A stretch of 64,000 nt of DNA from Heloderma charlesbogerti (taxonomy: Eukaryota > Chordata > Lepidosauria > Squamata > Helodermatidae): assembly GCA_026122225.1 (NCBI GenBank), contig JANEZZ010001873.1, positions 434,001 through 498,000 on the forward strand, given 5' to 3'. Below are positions 19,962 to 30,899 of the stretch, piece by piece. Below the pieces are notes generated by a model. It searched no databases, had not been told where the DNA came from, and worked only from the letters and a program-made list of their open reading frames with translations. Position 1 is the stretch's first letter. Each line of letters opens with the position of its first letter. The position numbers and the translations under genes were made by a program.

Positions 19962-21564
19962 GTAAAAATGCTATAAAAGCATTTATGTAAGGAAAATATG
20001 AAAAATATCATAGCGACAAGGTAACTCTTATTAAAAAAAAAAAATTAGGCAGCATATAAATACCAATGTTGGAATTTTGCTAGGATGTGGTAATGCCACA
20101 CCTATGCAGGACTTCCTACACTGCAAGTCTTCATCCTTGGTTTGCCTTTACACTCCCACCCCTTCAATAACTGGTTTGGTTTCAAACAGGTTAATTAAAG
20201 AGATCTAAGAAAATAATAGACTGAGGATGTTCTAGAGGATATTATTCCACCTAATCAGACACAGTAAACTGAACTTTTTATTGATGTGAATGATGTTAAT
20301 ATGGAAAAGCAAACCTATCCCATCTTCCTTCATTTTATAAGACTTTGCTCTTATTTTTCATGACATCCAACTATGAAAGGAATGAGAAGCCACTTAAAAT
20401 TTATGGCACAAATCCCGAACAAAGAACAAAAACATTCACTTCAATCATGGTAAATCAATCTTCATTCAAATTAAGCTTCAGTCCTACAGTTAGGCTTCAG
20501 ACTTATTTAAATCCGTGGGACTTCCAAGAATGCATGCTTAGGATCTGCCTACAAGTTAAAGATTTAAACAGAAAATAATGGGATAAATTGATTGTCCTGA
20601 ACATTTGTCCAGTGTTAGTAGCAAAATAAATGTACTACTTACCATTTGCTGCTGCATTCATACGGACCTCATAGCAGTGTTGCTAAATTGCATGAATTTG
20701 GCTTACAATGCTGATCTCATTTCCAGCTCCCCAGACTGCCATTGTTAAGGCACTGACTAATTTATTCAGCAACTGGTGTTTTCTTATTGTTGGCTTGTGT
20801 TCACAGATCCTTACCTTCTGTAGCCAACAGTAAGACCTAGCTGCGTTCATTTGTTTTTACTAGATTGGGATCACTGGCATAAAGCAAAGACCTCAAAATG
20901 ATTTGGAGATGCCAGCATCAACAATTATCTCCAGACAGACAGTACTAAATTCAAAGCCCCATTTTAATTAAGGTTCAAGACAACAAGAAGTCAGGCAGTT
21001 AGGTGTTTGACTTAGAGCATTCAGCATATTTGCAAGTAACAGCATAGGGGGGAAATTAGAGGCACAGATCATGGCTGCTTAAATGGCAACTTATTATAAG
21101 TCTTACAATAATGCCCCATCATTAAGGTTTAATGCAACATGGTTCCTTGCTGGAAATCGTCAACTCATACACACAGCATCATATAATAAGTAATTTTGTT
21201 GTGCTCAGCATGCAATAATTTTGAAAGCCATGCCTTTTTCTAGGAGCCTTGCTACATAACCAGTGCATGCTCCAACTGCATTTTATCCTTTGAGCAATAC
21301 TACCCTCCATTTGAGAAACAGCAGCATGATATCCTGAGTATATATTGGATGGGGCTGCATAGCCTTCTTACAGGGAATAGCTATGCTCCTGTCCAGTCCC
21401 CCATCCCAACTCCCTTTTCAAACCTGGCTAGATGTTTGCGCCACCATAAGAGAGGTGGAGCATATATATTCAAGAGATTTATTTTAAATATCAAAAGTGG
21501 AACAAAAATGAAAGAGTTACAAAATAGTGGGCTTGTTGCTCTTCATTACTTTAAGAAAAAAGAG
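19962..21564. other. No recognised gene; diverged family P MITE near 20480-20550
   Basis: AT-rich sequence. The phrase cagtcctacagttaggctt ... cgtgggacttccaagaatgc fits a decayed family P MITE. No other feature is supported. Confidence 0.45.
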
Positions 21565-22528
21565 GTTTGAAAATGTGCCTAAAAGGGCAACCAAAATGAT
21601 CGAGGTGCTGGAGCAGGTTACAACATTTGAGTGAAAGATTACAATATTTGGGCTTAGAAAAAAGGTAAGGGGGAGGCATGATATTGGTGTAGAGGGCATA
21701 ATCCTCCAAACTCAGAGGTGACTGCCTATCCAATGCAGGGCAGGAGCAGCATGGAGGGGGATCTTCTCCAAGTTTCAGCTGCCCTGCATGCCCTGCATTC
21801 ACGACTAGACAGCCAATTTCACCTGTCTAGCTGTGGGAAATCGGAGCAGCGCGGGGAAGAGGCCGGATGATGCATAGGAAGCATCAGAAAGGCACTTCTG
21901 CCCTCCCAGCCCCCCCCCCCAGGAATGCCCCATTTTCTCTGCTTTTACAAGCATGGAGCACAGGGCCAATCCGTGCTGCCTACGAGGCAGCACGGGAGGA
22001 GATGGAGGTCGGCTCTCAGGGAACCGACCTTGGAGCACAGGCTCCGAGGTCAGTTCCTGGGAACCGACCTATCCTATAGCCATCTAGCCACTGACTAGCA
22101 GCCATAGGATTGTGCCCCAAAATGATTAATTTTAACTGGAGTAAGTTGATAAGGAGACATTTCCACCTATTGTCTCTCATAACCCCGGGATCCTGGGTTC
22201 ATCCAATGAAGCTGAACGGTGGGAGATTTGGGATAGATAAAGGAAGTATTTCTTCACACAGTGCATGGTTGCACTACAGAATTCCCTGCCATAAAATGTA
22301 GTGATGGCCATCAACTTGGACAGTTTAAACAGGGGACTAGGCAAATAAATGGAGGAGCTATTAATGATCGCTACATATGACCTCCAGTATAAGAGGCAGT
22401 ATGTCTCTCAGTGCCATTTGCTAGTATTGCACTCATGTCCTGCTTGTGAGCTTCCCACAGGCATGTAGTTCACCAAGTGGTAACAGAATGCTGGACTAGA
22501 TAGGCTTTTGCTCTGATCCAGCACAGCT
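21565..22528 (+). mobile_element. CR1 LINE 3' part split by a MITE
   Basis: Bases 21565-21693 read aaaagggcaaccaaaatgat, gaggtgctggagcaggttac, corresponding to the [13 protein letters not shown] region of CR1 ORF2. Bases 22119-22528 continue with the ORF2 end (ggtgggagatttgggataga, tcttcacacagtgcat) and the CR1 3'UTR (aatgctggactagataggct, gatccagcacagctc). MITE copy B (21694-22118) interrupts it. The orientation is opposite to the CR1 at 41205-41825. The coding part is dead. Confidence 0.75.
21694..22118 (-). mobile_element. TTA-type MITE family A, copy 2
   Basis: A 425-bp element whose ends gggcataatcc and ggattgtgcccc match copies 1 and 3, in reverse orientation to both. Shared inner blocks are atgcagggcaggagcag, acagccaatttcacctgtct, tgcctacgaggcagcacgg and gccataggattg. 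It sits inside a CR1. The flanking triplets (aga/aaa) no longer show a clear duplication. Confidence 0.75.
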
Positions 22529-22779
22529 CTTTTTTATGTTGTTTTAAAAAAATCTGGGTAGTATTCCAGCAGTTGAGGTGCAGCAGGGGACTGGAATGTC
22601 AGCCACTGCAGAATTTTGAAAAAATTGAGCAAAAAGTTCACAAAATCAAGTAAACCTGGGGTGTCAGTTGCAGCCATGAGACTCATCCCTAGATATATCC
22701 AATTAGGAAATATCCATAGAGATAATAGTGCACACAACTACTGTGATAATGCTCTTATAACAGAATCCTATGCATCAAT
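22529..22779. other. No recognised feature
   Basis: Short unplaced interval between a CR1 tail and a palindromic MITE. Confidence 0.4.
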
Positions 22780-23142
22780 CTTCCCCAGGCTTGTGCTCTC
22801 CCGATATTTTGGACTAAAACTGCCAGTATTCCTGACTACTGACTGTTCTGGCTGGGGCTGATGGGAGCTGAAGTCCAAAATACCTGGAGGGCAACAGGTT
22901 TGGGAAGGCTGCTGTGCACATTTATTAAGAAGCAGCTCCCATAGTATTCAACAGGGCTTACTAACAAGTAAGTGTGCATAGACTTGCAGCATGTTAAACC
23001 TGATCTCCATGCAGCTTACAGGTAAATGTCCTTAGGATTTCAGCTTTATACTGCAATCCTATACATGTCTACACAGAAGTAAATCCCACTGAGTTCAGTG
23101 GGGCTTTCCATTGGGTAAGTGGGTTTTGGATTGTAGCCTAAA
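22780..23142. repeat. Cluster of palindromic MITEs (R, P, P)
   Basis: Bases 22780-22915 are a diverged family R palindrome (tattttggactaaaactgcc / agctgaagtccaaaatacct). Bases 22920-22990 and 23050-23142 are family P copies; the second has both arms (gcaatcctatacatgtctac, cactgagttcagtggggctt). Confidence 0.65.
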
Positions 23143-23527
23143 TTTAGCACAATGGGAAGCTAGCGGATCCTTAAGGCTTTCTGCTAAACTGGAATAAGAT
23201 CACTTGCATCTTCCCCCCCGCCCCTTTCAGTGTACATATTACCTTTAATAAGATGAATACAGTGTTCTTTGGGGGGGGGGGGTCCTGTTGCTAATGATCA
23301 AGTGGGAAATTTGAATACCTGATATACTGGTTGTGTGGAAAGCTGCATATATAAATGGAAAATTGTGCTTTGTGATACAAGCACAGCAGTTGCTGAAATG
23401 GCATGCTAACTGTTTGCTCTGGTTAAGAGAAGGAATGTACAATAAGAATGCAGGAAGCTGCCGGATACTAGGTCAGACTAGTTGCAGAAGTTGAAGGGAA
23501 CAAAGAGGTGGACAAAGTAGAGATTTA
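23143..23527. other. Poly-G run and SINE-tail fragment
   Basis: A G12 run lies at about 23271-23282. Bases 23443-23480 (gcaggaagctgccggatact, aggtcagact) resemble the reversed 3' tail of the tRNA-derived SINE at 52041-52231. Nothing else is seen. Confidence 0.4.
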
Positions 23528-23627
23528 CTAGGGCTACAATCTTATACACATTTACCTGGGAAAAAGTCTCATTGAACTCAGTGAGCCTTATTTGTGAGTA
23601 GACATGGGTAAGAATGCACTATAGGCC
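23528..23627. repeat. Small palindromic MITE, family P
   Basis: Shows ggctacaatcttatacacat, ttacctggg, cattgaactcagtgagcct and gtgagtagacatgg, a complete family P layout. Confidence 0.75.
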
Positions 23628-23828
23628 ACTATTAAAATATCTTAACCAAGAGTAAGGACATAAGACCAGCACAGAGAGTCCAAATCACTGTAAATGCCTT
23701 CTCCAGAGAGACTGGCAGGCTAGTAGCACAATCCTGCAAAGGGGAACCTGTAGTATGAAAAATGTTAATGAAAATTATTATTCCTAATAACTATTCCTAT
23801 CTGTAGCTGTAAGCAGTCAAAGTAGAGT

Positions 23829-23962
23829 AGCCTTCCCCAACCTGGTGCCTTCCAGATGTGTTGGACTACAACTCCCAGTATGCCCCAGCCAGCATAGTTG
23901 GCTGGGGCATGCAGGGAGTTGTAGTCCAACACATCTGGAGGGCACCAGGTTGGGGAAGTCTG
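23829..23962. repeat. Palindromic MITE, family R (best copy)
   Basis: A 134-bp near-perfect palindrome. The arms agccttccccaacctggtgcc and ggcaccaggttggggaagtct, and cagatgtgttggactacaac and gttgtagtccaacacatctg, pair through the tgccccagccagc/gctggctggggca centre. It is probably the youngest R copy here because its arms agree best. No coding capacity. Confidence 0.85.
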
Positions 23963-24639
23963 TACTAGGGTGTTGTGAAATAGCATCTATCTTGCCATCC
24001 GAGCCAGCAGATTCCTCCAGCAGCCACCCAACCCTGTGTAAGGGATCTGTTCAGCGGGGATTAAACTTTCCAAGCACCTTCCCAACATTCTCCAAACTAG
24101 AGGGGCTGACTTCTACACTGCTCACCTGCCAAGGTTGTGACCAAACAAATAAAATAGTTTAACAAAACAGTCTATTCAAACTAAATAAACGGCTGTAATA
24201 AAGAATTAACACCCTGGGAAAGGCAAACAAACAAACATAGCCACCCAAAAGCAAATAAAGGCAGGCACTAAAAAATCTGGCCCACATAAAAAAAGGGTGA
24301 CCAGCCCAGGGTGAACCTCAGCTCCAGCAGGTGTTTTGGAACCAAACTAGCCACTAGCTAAAGCAGGCAAGGCCTTATATAGGACTTCCTCCCACCTCTT
24401 ACTTGACATCTCATACTCTCAACTAACCCCCCCATTTGGCTAGCCCTAACCCTAGACCTCAATGAGGCCCAAAAACTGTCTCCTCTTCCACCCCCTCTAC
24501 AATAACTCCTTCTCTCCAGGCTGTCCCACAAGAGAGAGGAGGGCCCTTCCCCATCTAGCTTCGTATTGTTCACGTTGACTGGCAACAGCTCTCCACAATA
24601 TCGTTCATATCCTCTCTTATCCTCTCCTCATATCCTGAT
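23963..24639. other. Unclassified, possibly LTR-derived sequence
   Basis: Contains taaacggctgtaataaagaa, a CA-rich stretch and, near 24372, ggccttatataggacttcc. Together these could be a reversed LTR. No terminal repeats were confirmed and no retroviral frame is present, so this stays tentative. Confidence 0.25.
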
Positions 24640-24790
24640 CATTCTAACTGGAGATGCCAGGGATTGAAGTTTAGATCTCCTGCAGGCCAAACATGAGCTC
24701 TGCCACTGACAAAAATCAGGAGCTCCATGTTGGGGACTCAGGCCTAAGTCTCCAACATGACAGGCACTATACTACTAAGCCTACCTTGTT
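24640..24790 (-). repeat. tRNA-derived SINE pieces
   Basis: On the minus strand, ggcagagctcatgtttggcc followed by acttcaatccctggcatctc matches the head of the SINE at 52041. Just upstream, a second tRNA-like segment reads gtaggcttagtagtatagtg with a ggcctgagtcccc B-box-like motif. Both are decayed. I cannot say whether this is one dimeric SINE or two insertions. Confidence 0.45.
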
Positions 24791-26050
24791 TCCATTCTGT
24801 GGGTGAAGTCTTGCAACAAATGTAATTTTCCAGTGACCAGAATTATGGTTTGTTGGAGGAGACTAATTAGGAGGAGGAAGAGCTTTGTATCCAAATGGTG
24901 CAATCCTACACATGTCTACTGGGAAGTTAGTCCCATGGAGTTCAGTGGGACTTATGTTATTTCTACCTTAAAGAGGTAGAAAGAACCATCTATGAAGGTA
25001 TGAAGATTTATATGAAAATTAATTGAGGGTTAACATTGCAGCTGTTGATAAAGCATCCAATGTGGCTCTGGTCATTTTCTTTATGTTGGGGTAGCACCTG
25101 ACTAAGAAACTCACCAGGCAGACAGGCTTGTGTGAAACCAATCTGGAAACAGAACAAATGCTATGTGGGAAATGTGAAGGATAGAAAGCTATCTTATGTG
25201 AAATTTCACACTGCTTTCTTACAAAAACAGAAGTCTATGCCTAGTGTGATGGAATATAACCTTAGCTAAATGGAATCCTGCTGGGGCTTTCTTAATAAAT
25301 CAAATGCTTCCATGACATCAGTTTACATTTCATATTTATTATGCTCTATGTTTTTATTGTAATGTGATGTAAATATGCCAATCAATCAATCAATCAATCA
25401 ATAATATAAGCAAACATAAATCCCTTACCTACTACTGATTAGTTACTTGGTACACAAGAGTGCACCAAACTTACTTAAAATAAATAAATACGCACTCACA
25501 CACTTGTTAACGTCAGTTTGTTCTTGTACTTTTCTACTCTAGTTTGAAGGACATGAAAAACAAACCAAAAATTGCCTTTGAAAGTATATTTATAGGGGTG
25601 GCCAGTAATATATAGTACACAGATGGGATGATGCTTGCAAACTGACCCAGAGGTCTCAGATGCTTAAGCAGGAGCGCATAATTAACTATATAAAGTTCAA
25701 GAGCTTTGAACCTTTTTGCACAGTACATTTCATTGCAAATTGGAAACTGACCTAGAATACTGATTAGATCGGTACATGTGTAGTAATATACAATAATATC
25801 TGTTTGATACTAGAATGCAGTCATAACTAAAGTATTATTAATATTACGTGAGCATGTTTTCCTGGTTACCATTCAGTTAGGCTAGGGACTGCAGCCACTT
25901 GCTCCTATAACTTTAGTTTTCAAGATCTGATCTTGTTATTCAACAGTGAAATGGTAACAAATGGTCTGTAAATTATCAGTTAAATGTCATAATAAGTGAA
26001 CCCACGCCAGCAGTCACCTGTGAGATAATATGTTATTTCCAGAAGTTGAC
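24791..26050. other. Family P MITE at 24896-24966 and (AATC)n at 25379-25402; otherwise nothing
   Basis: Bases 24896-24966 (gtgcaatcctacacatgtct, catggagttcagtgggactt) are a family P copy lacking part of its right arm. A six-unit AATC microsatellite lies at 25379-25402. The rest of this AT-rich stretch has no supportable gene. Confidence 0.5.
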
Positions 26051-26398
26051 AACGCAATCCTATACATGTTTACCTAGAATAATAGTGAGATGCATGTAGC
26101 CCCCGCTGGCCCTGTGAAAAAATGACAATGCTATAGAGTAGTATACGGGTAAAATGTAGCTTTCGAACAAGCTACATTTGGCCTGTTTAGCTCTCTGTTG
26201 TGCTAATGTGGAATTTGTGTGTGTGAAATGGGGGGTGCCCTGCAACACCCCATGGAGTATGGCCTACGGAGGGGTCTAGGGGGGTGAAAATGGCCCCCAG
26301 GCCCCACCAAATTTGCCCAACCCTGACTTAGAAGGAAGGCCCATTGCATTCAATAGGTCTTACTCCCAGGTCTGTAGGTTTAGGATTGCAATCTGATT
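26051..26398. mobile_element. hAT-type element inserted in a family P MITE
   Basis: The MITE left part (acgcaatcctatacatgttt) and right part (aaggcccattgcattcaata ... tttaggattgcaat) are separated by a 246-bp insert, 26080-26325. Its right end aatttgcccaaccctg (reversed: cagggttgggcaaatt) is a typical hAT terminus. The octamers acctagaa (26072-26079) and acttagaa (26326-26333) match 7 of 8. The left terminus is diverged. The insert has no coding capacity. Confidence 0.65.
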
Positions 26399-26744
26399 TT
26401 CTTTTTCCAACAGTTAGCTAGAACTTGCTTGTAGATGTAATTGCTTCACTAGTGTATGGGTTGTCAGATTATGTTTGTTTTGTTCCCACACACTTTATAT
26501 TAAGACTGCCACATTGAGCACACTTAGCAGGGGAGCAAAGCTCAGTGAGATAAGTGAAAGTTACTTCTAATAAACAACACACTATATTTATGCTATCATG
26601 CTATAAGAGTTTTTAGTTATCCCTGGGATTTTAGTTAAACCTGGAAGAAGAAAATAAGCAGCTCTGTTACAGAAGGGGAAAGAAAGGGGTAGTTATTAAT
26701 TTCTGTTGATTGTTGATGGTGGTGAAAAACTTTGTTTTACAAAT

Positions 26745-27027
26745 GAGTGCTCATTGGAAGGACAGATACTGAAGCTGAAGCTCAAATATTTTGGCCACCT
26801 AATGCGAAGAGAAAACTCTCTGGAAAAGACCCTGATGCTGGGAAAGACTGAAGGCAAAAGGAGAAGGGGACGGCAGAGGATGAGATGGCTAGATAGCATC
26901 ACGGATGCAATGAATATGAACTTGAGCACACTCCGGGAGAGAGCGCAGGACAGGAAGGCCTGGCGTGCTACGGTCCATGGGGTCACGAAGAGTCGGACAC
27001 GACTGAACGACTGAACAACAACAACAT
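26745..27027 (+). mobile_element. BovB LINE 3' end
   Basis: A 5'-truncated RTE-clade BovB. The translation SLEGQILKLKLKYFGHLMRR through RMRWLDSITDAMNMNLSTLR matches the C-terminus of the copy at 41989-45075. The element ends in gagtcggacacgactgaacg and a caacaacaacaa tail. The frame from 26706 to 27014 is open, but the domain is incomplete. Confidence 0.9.
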
Positions 27028-27586
27028 AACTGTTATGTATGCATAGCAGTTCCTGGCAAATAATAATGGCAAGAAAAGGGAGTATTGACCTTTGCTTTGA
27101 TCCATTATAGTTCTTATGTTAATGATTCAGAGCTTCCATGAATAAGGGCTTCTGGGTCTTCATCTGTAACACAGAGAGAAAAGAACAACATAGATAATGA
27201 GAATTTCCTTGCAAAGAGAACACAAAGCCCCATTAGTGCAAATTTCTGGATCCTGCTCCATATCCCTATGATTAGTTGCCTTTTATCAAGAACATCACCC
27301 AGATGACAACAACAACAACAGTGTAGACTGGATGATCACAAATATGGATTGCAGTAATTGTTATGACTGCACTGCCTGGGAAGAGTGTCATGGAAATTGT
27401 CAACTATATCAATGACCATCTAGTTCACAGGACATGTTGGTCGACATCCAAGGAACCTTGGGACCCAGAGTGGAGAGTTAGGGACCCTGGTGTGTGGAGT
27501 AACCCTAAATAGTTTGGATTTAGTTTAGATCCATTCTTTTAAAGTATGACCAGAATAGTGGAGCCAGTTTTGATAATCTGAAACTC
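27028..27586. other. No recognised feature
   Basis: Apart from a short (ACA)n run at about 27307-27320, nothing is supported here. Confidence 0.4.
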
Positions 27587-27933
27587 CATTAAATCAGAGG
27601 TAGGCAACCTTTTTGGATCATGGGCACATTTGGTGATTTGAGAAACTGTCCTGGGTACCACCACAAAATGGTTGCCATGGGAGGTGTGGCTAAGGAAAAG
27701 TAACCTAAAGACTGAGTACAAAACAGATCCCTACCACACTAAACAACTCCTTTGAACCACAGTTTTCAGCATGAAGGGAAACCTATTTTACAGGAATCCG
27801 AGCTGCTCGTAAGAAAATACGTTATTTATTTTTTTTAAAGTGGGATGGATAGGGGACTTTGGCAGGCACCATGAAAAGTGTCCAAAGGCACATGATGCCC
27901 ACTGGCACCACATTGCCTACTCGTGCCTTAAAC
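27587..27933. mobile_element. hAT-type MITE, 331 bp
   Basis: The element 27595-27925 starts cagaggtaggcaacc and ends attgcctactcgtg, inverted hAT-like termini. Flanking octamers cattaaat (27587-27594) and ccttaaac (27926-27933) agree at 6 of 8. Inner phrases atcatgggcacatttgg and gatgcccactggcacc are subterminal inverted matches. No transposase. Confidence 0.7.
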
Positions 27934-28301
27934 AGTTCTGTTCTTAGCTATGTGATTTACTGATCTTTTTGAAAACGTCAGCAAGTTTATTTCGTCTGTA
28001 CGGTGCAATCCTGAGATAACATTGTGCATTTTCAACATTTTCTTATCAATTGCTAAGATATCTCACTGGCAGTGCTCAAATTACAGGAGTATGTGGATAG
28101 CAGGGATGGCCTTAAACAATGCAGCAAGCCTCACCACTTGCCTCTTCAATTTTATCATAGCCTCCCATAACCTTTTAAAAATTATAGCTAGGGGGAGTCA
28201 TCAAAAGGAGTAAGGAGCTCAGGCATCCCTTTAATTTGAGCACTGCTTACTAGGCTTTTTCATTGTATGGCATTACAGCAAAATACAATGATAAAACCAA
28301 C

Positions 28302-28746
28302 TTAGGGAGCAATCTATGGCTGCTAGACAATGTCTAGATGGCCATAGGACTTCTTGGTTTCTGAGAAGCAGGCTCGGAGCCAGGGCTCCAAGCTTGGTTC
28401 CCAGAAACCTCACAACCCGTCCCCTCCCCAGCCCCCTTGTAGGCAGCGCAGTTGATCCCTATCTCCACGCTTGTAACTGTAGTACAGAGTGGGCTAAAAG
28501 GGGGTATTCCCAGGGGCAGGGAGGAAAGGAGACCATGGAAGCATCATTACAACACTTCCTGTGCACTGTCTGTCCCCCCCGCTCCAACATTGTCCGTTAG
28601 ACAGCCAAAATTGTCTGTCTATCCACAAATGCAGGGTGGCCAGAGTGTGGGGAAGTTCCCTTCCATGCTCCGCCCGCCCTGCATTGGATTGTAAGCCACC
28701 TCTGAGTTCAGAGGCGGCTGACTATCCCCATAGGATCAGGCCCTTA
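28302..28746 (+). mobile_element. TTA-type MITE family A, copy 3, with TTA duplication
   Basis: The element 28305-28743 (439 bp) begins gggagcaatctatgg and ends ccataggatcaggccc, with TTA on both sides (28302-28304 and 28744-28746). Its body shares ctagatggccatagg, cccccttgtaggcagcg, aaaagggggtattcccagg, ttagacagccaaaattgtct and ttcagaggcggctgac with copies 1 and 2. The three-base TTA target is characteristic of PIF/Harbinger elements; the superfamily is inferred. Confidence 0.8.
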
Positions 28747-29925
28747 GTATTGTAAAGAAGCTGCTACTCAGGCAGTCTTCAGCAGTCAGAGATATTTGAA
28801 GCCTAGGTTAGCTATCTTTTGCCATAGATAAAACCTACACCCCATTACCTCAGAGAGGAAAGTGCAAAACATTCTGATCTAGCCCTTCCTTGACAATATA
28901 AATGCTGGCCATATTATATGCATTTTTACATACTGGATACATGAAATGAGTATGTTGGGTTCTACCAGTTCTAGGAGTTTCTTTGATGAAAAAAAAAAGA
29001 GAGAAGAAAAAGAATTATCCTTTCAAAAGTATTTTAAAAGTATTTTACTGAATTACTTATGCTTAAAAACTGTGACAACTGTATCTAATCTTTCTTTTCA
29101 GTGATCCATAACACCTGGCCCAAGCTAAAACCTGATAAACATGTTTTGTCATGAGAGATCATTGATTTCAGAAACAGGCATGTCTAACGTGACGTGCATT
29201 GTAAGCCTATGCATATTTACTCAGATGTAAGCTCCTCTGTGTTCAGTTGGGCTTACTTCCTAGTAAGTGTGTTTAGGTTTGCAGTCTTACATTTACAAAA
29301 CTCCTTTTAAAAAGAACTACATTAAAAAAGTGCCAGACAAGACAGTACATGGCAGTCATGTGTAACAACCTCCCAATTTATTTTTAGTGAAATCAACCAT
29401 GGGAGGCTACAATTAGAAGCAGAGGAACGTTTGCTTAATCTTTCCTCTCTAGCCATTTTTCCGCCCTAACTTTTCCCCAAAGCTGCTTTTCCATCCCAGG
29501 GCAAGAGAAAGTGATAGGATTATTTAGTAGTGATGTCTCCTGTTAGGAAGGCAGTTAGCAGAGAAAAAACAAAAGGAAAAACAGAAGGAGCATTTCCCAG
29601 TCCCACATGCACACAAGGCTATCTTATAATAATGAAGGCGATCACACCCTTCTTTGGTGAAGAAAAGGTAAAATAGTTTACTCACAAATAATCTTGCATA
29701 AAAAAATGCAGGTACAGCATAGAGTTTCAAAAAAGTGTTTGTTCAGTCTATTTTGTTTTCCATTACACAGGCAGGACTGAGAGGGCAAACACAAGTGCTC
29801 CCAGCAATGGTTGGGGTGGGTGGCGGGGGAGCAGAAGGAAGAAATCACAGGAAACCACATTGTAGGCTATAGAGATCCTAAGACTAGCTGTGGTCAAAAT
29901 TCCATGAACTAACTAAGAATATAAG
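28747..29925. other. Family P MITE at 29195-29297; otherwise nothing
   Basis: Bases 29195-29297 (attgtaagcctatgcatatt, gtgttcagttgggcttact, agtaagtgtgtttaggttt) are a family P copy. The rest is AT-rich with no supportable gene. Confidence 0.5.
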
Positions 29926-30544
29926 AGCCATGCAGGATCAAAGGGACCATCTAGTGCAGCATTCTGTTCACACAGTGGCTAACCAGCTGTCAACTGGGAA
30001 GCCACAAACAGGACATGAGTGCAACAGCACCCCTTCCCACCCATGCTCCCCAGCAACTGGTGTATATTGGCATACTGCCTCTGATACTGGAGGTAGCATA
30101 GAGGCATCAGGACTGGTAGCTGTTGATAGCTTCTTCTTCAGAAATCTGTCCCTTTTAAAGCCATCCAAATTGGTGGCCATCACTACATCTTGTGGTAGTG
30201 AATTCCATAGTTTAACTATGCGCTGTGTGAAGTACTTCCTTTTCTCTGCCCTGAATTTCCTACCAGTCAGCTTCATGCAATGACTCTGGGTTCTAGTATA
30301 TGAGAGAGGGAAAGAAATGTATCCCTATCCACATTCTCCACATCATGCATAATTTTCTACCACTCCATCATGTATTTCCTTACCCTTCTTTTTTCCAAGC
30401 TAAACAATCCCAGCTGTTGCAACCTTCCCTCATAGGGGAGTTGCTCCAGCCCCTTGATCATTTTAGTTGCCCTTTTCTGTACTTTTTCCAGCTCTGCCAT
30501 ATCTTTTTTTAGGTGTGGTGACCTAAACTGGTGGTTGCACCATA

Positions 30545-30864
30545 GGTTTGAGACGCTGAGCTGCAGACTGGAAGGTCGGCAGGACAGCAGTTTGAGACCC
30601 GAGTGCTGCGTGACGGAGTGAGCTCCCGTCTTCAGTCCCAGCTTCTGCCAACCTAGCAGTTCAAAAGCAAGAAATTGCAAGTAGATAAATAGGTTACCTT
30701 CAGCGGGAAAGGTAACAGCATTCCATGCACCTTGGTGTTCAGTCATGCCGGCCACATGACCACGGAAGAGTCTTCGGACAGCGCTGGCTCTTCGGCTTAG
30801 AAACGGGGATGAGCACCGCACCCTAGAGTCGGACACGACTGGTTGGGGACACCTTTACCTTTTT
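30545..30864 (+). mobile_element. Sauria-type SINE inserted in CR1
   Basis: Bases match the SINE at 19605-19950 from its gacgctgagctgcagac block onward, ending ggacacctttacctttt. The first 25-30 bases of the tRNA-like head are missing. CR1 sequence stops at gcaccatag on the left and resumes at gtatgatattggcag on the right, which places the insertion inside ORF2 of the CR1. No clear TSD could be read. Confidence 0.85.
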
Positions 30865-30899
30865 AGTATGATATTGGCAGTTTTATTCTCAATTCCCTT

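Noticed and set aside
18961..24639. Possible endogenous retrovirus LTRs at 18961-19593 and 23963-24639
   Set aside because: No TG...CA ends, TSD, primer-binding site or gag/pol remnants were seen; left as unclassified sequence.
24705..24790. tRNA-like segment on the minus strand, considered as a tRNA gene
   Set aside because: The acceptor and anticodon arms do not pair and the segment adjoins another SINE-like head; it is a decayed tRNA-derived repeat.
30357..30836. 159-codon minus-strand frame
   Set aside because: It reads from a SINE into CR1 ORF2 remnants; an accidental fusion of two repeats, not a gene.
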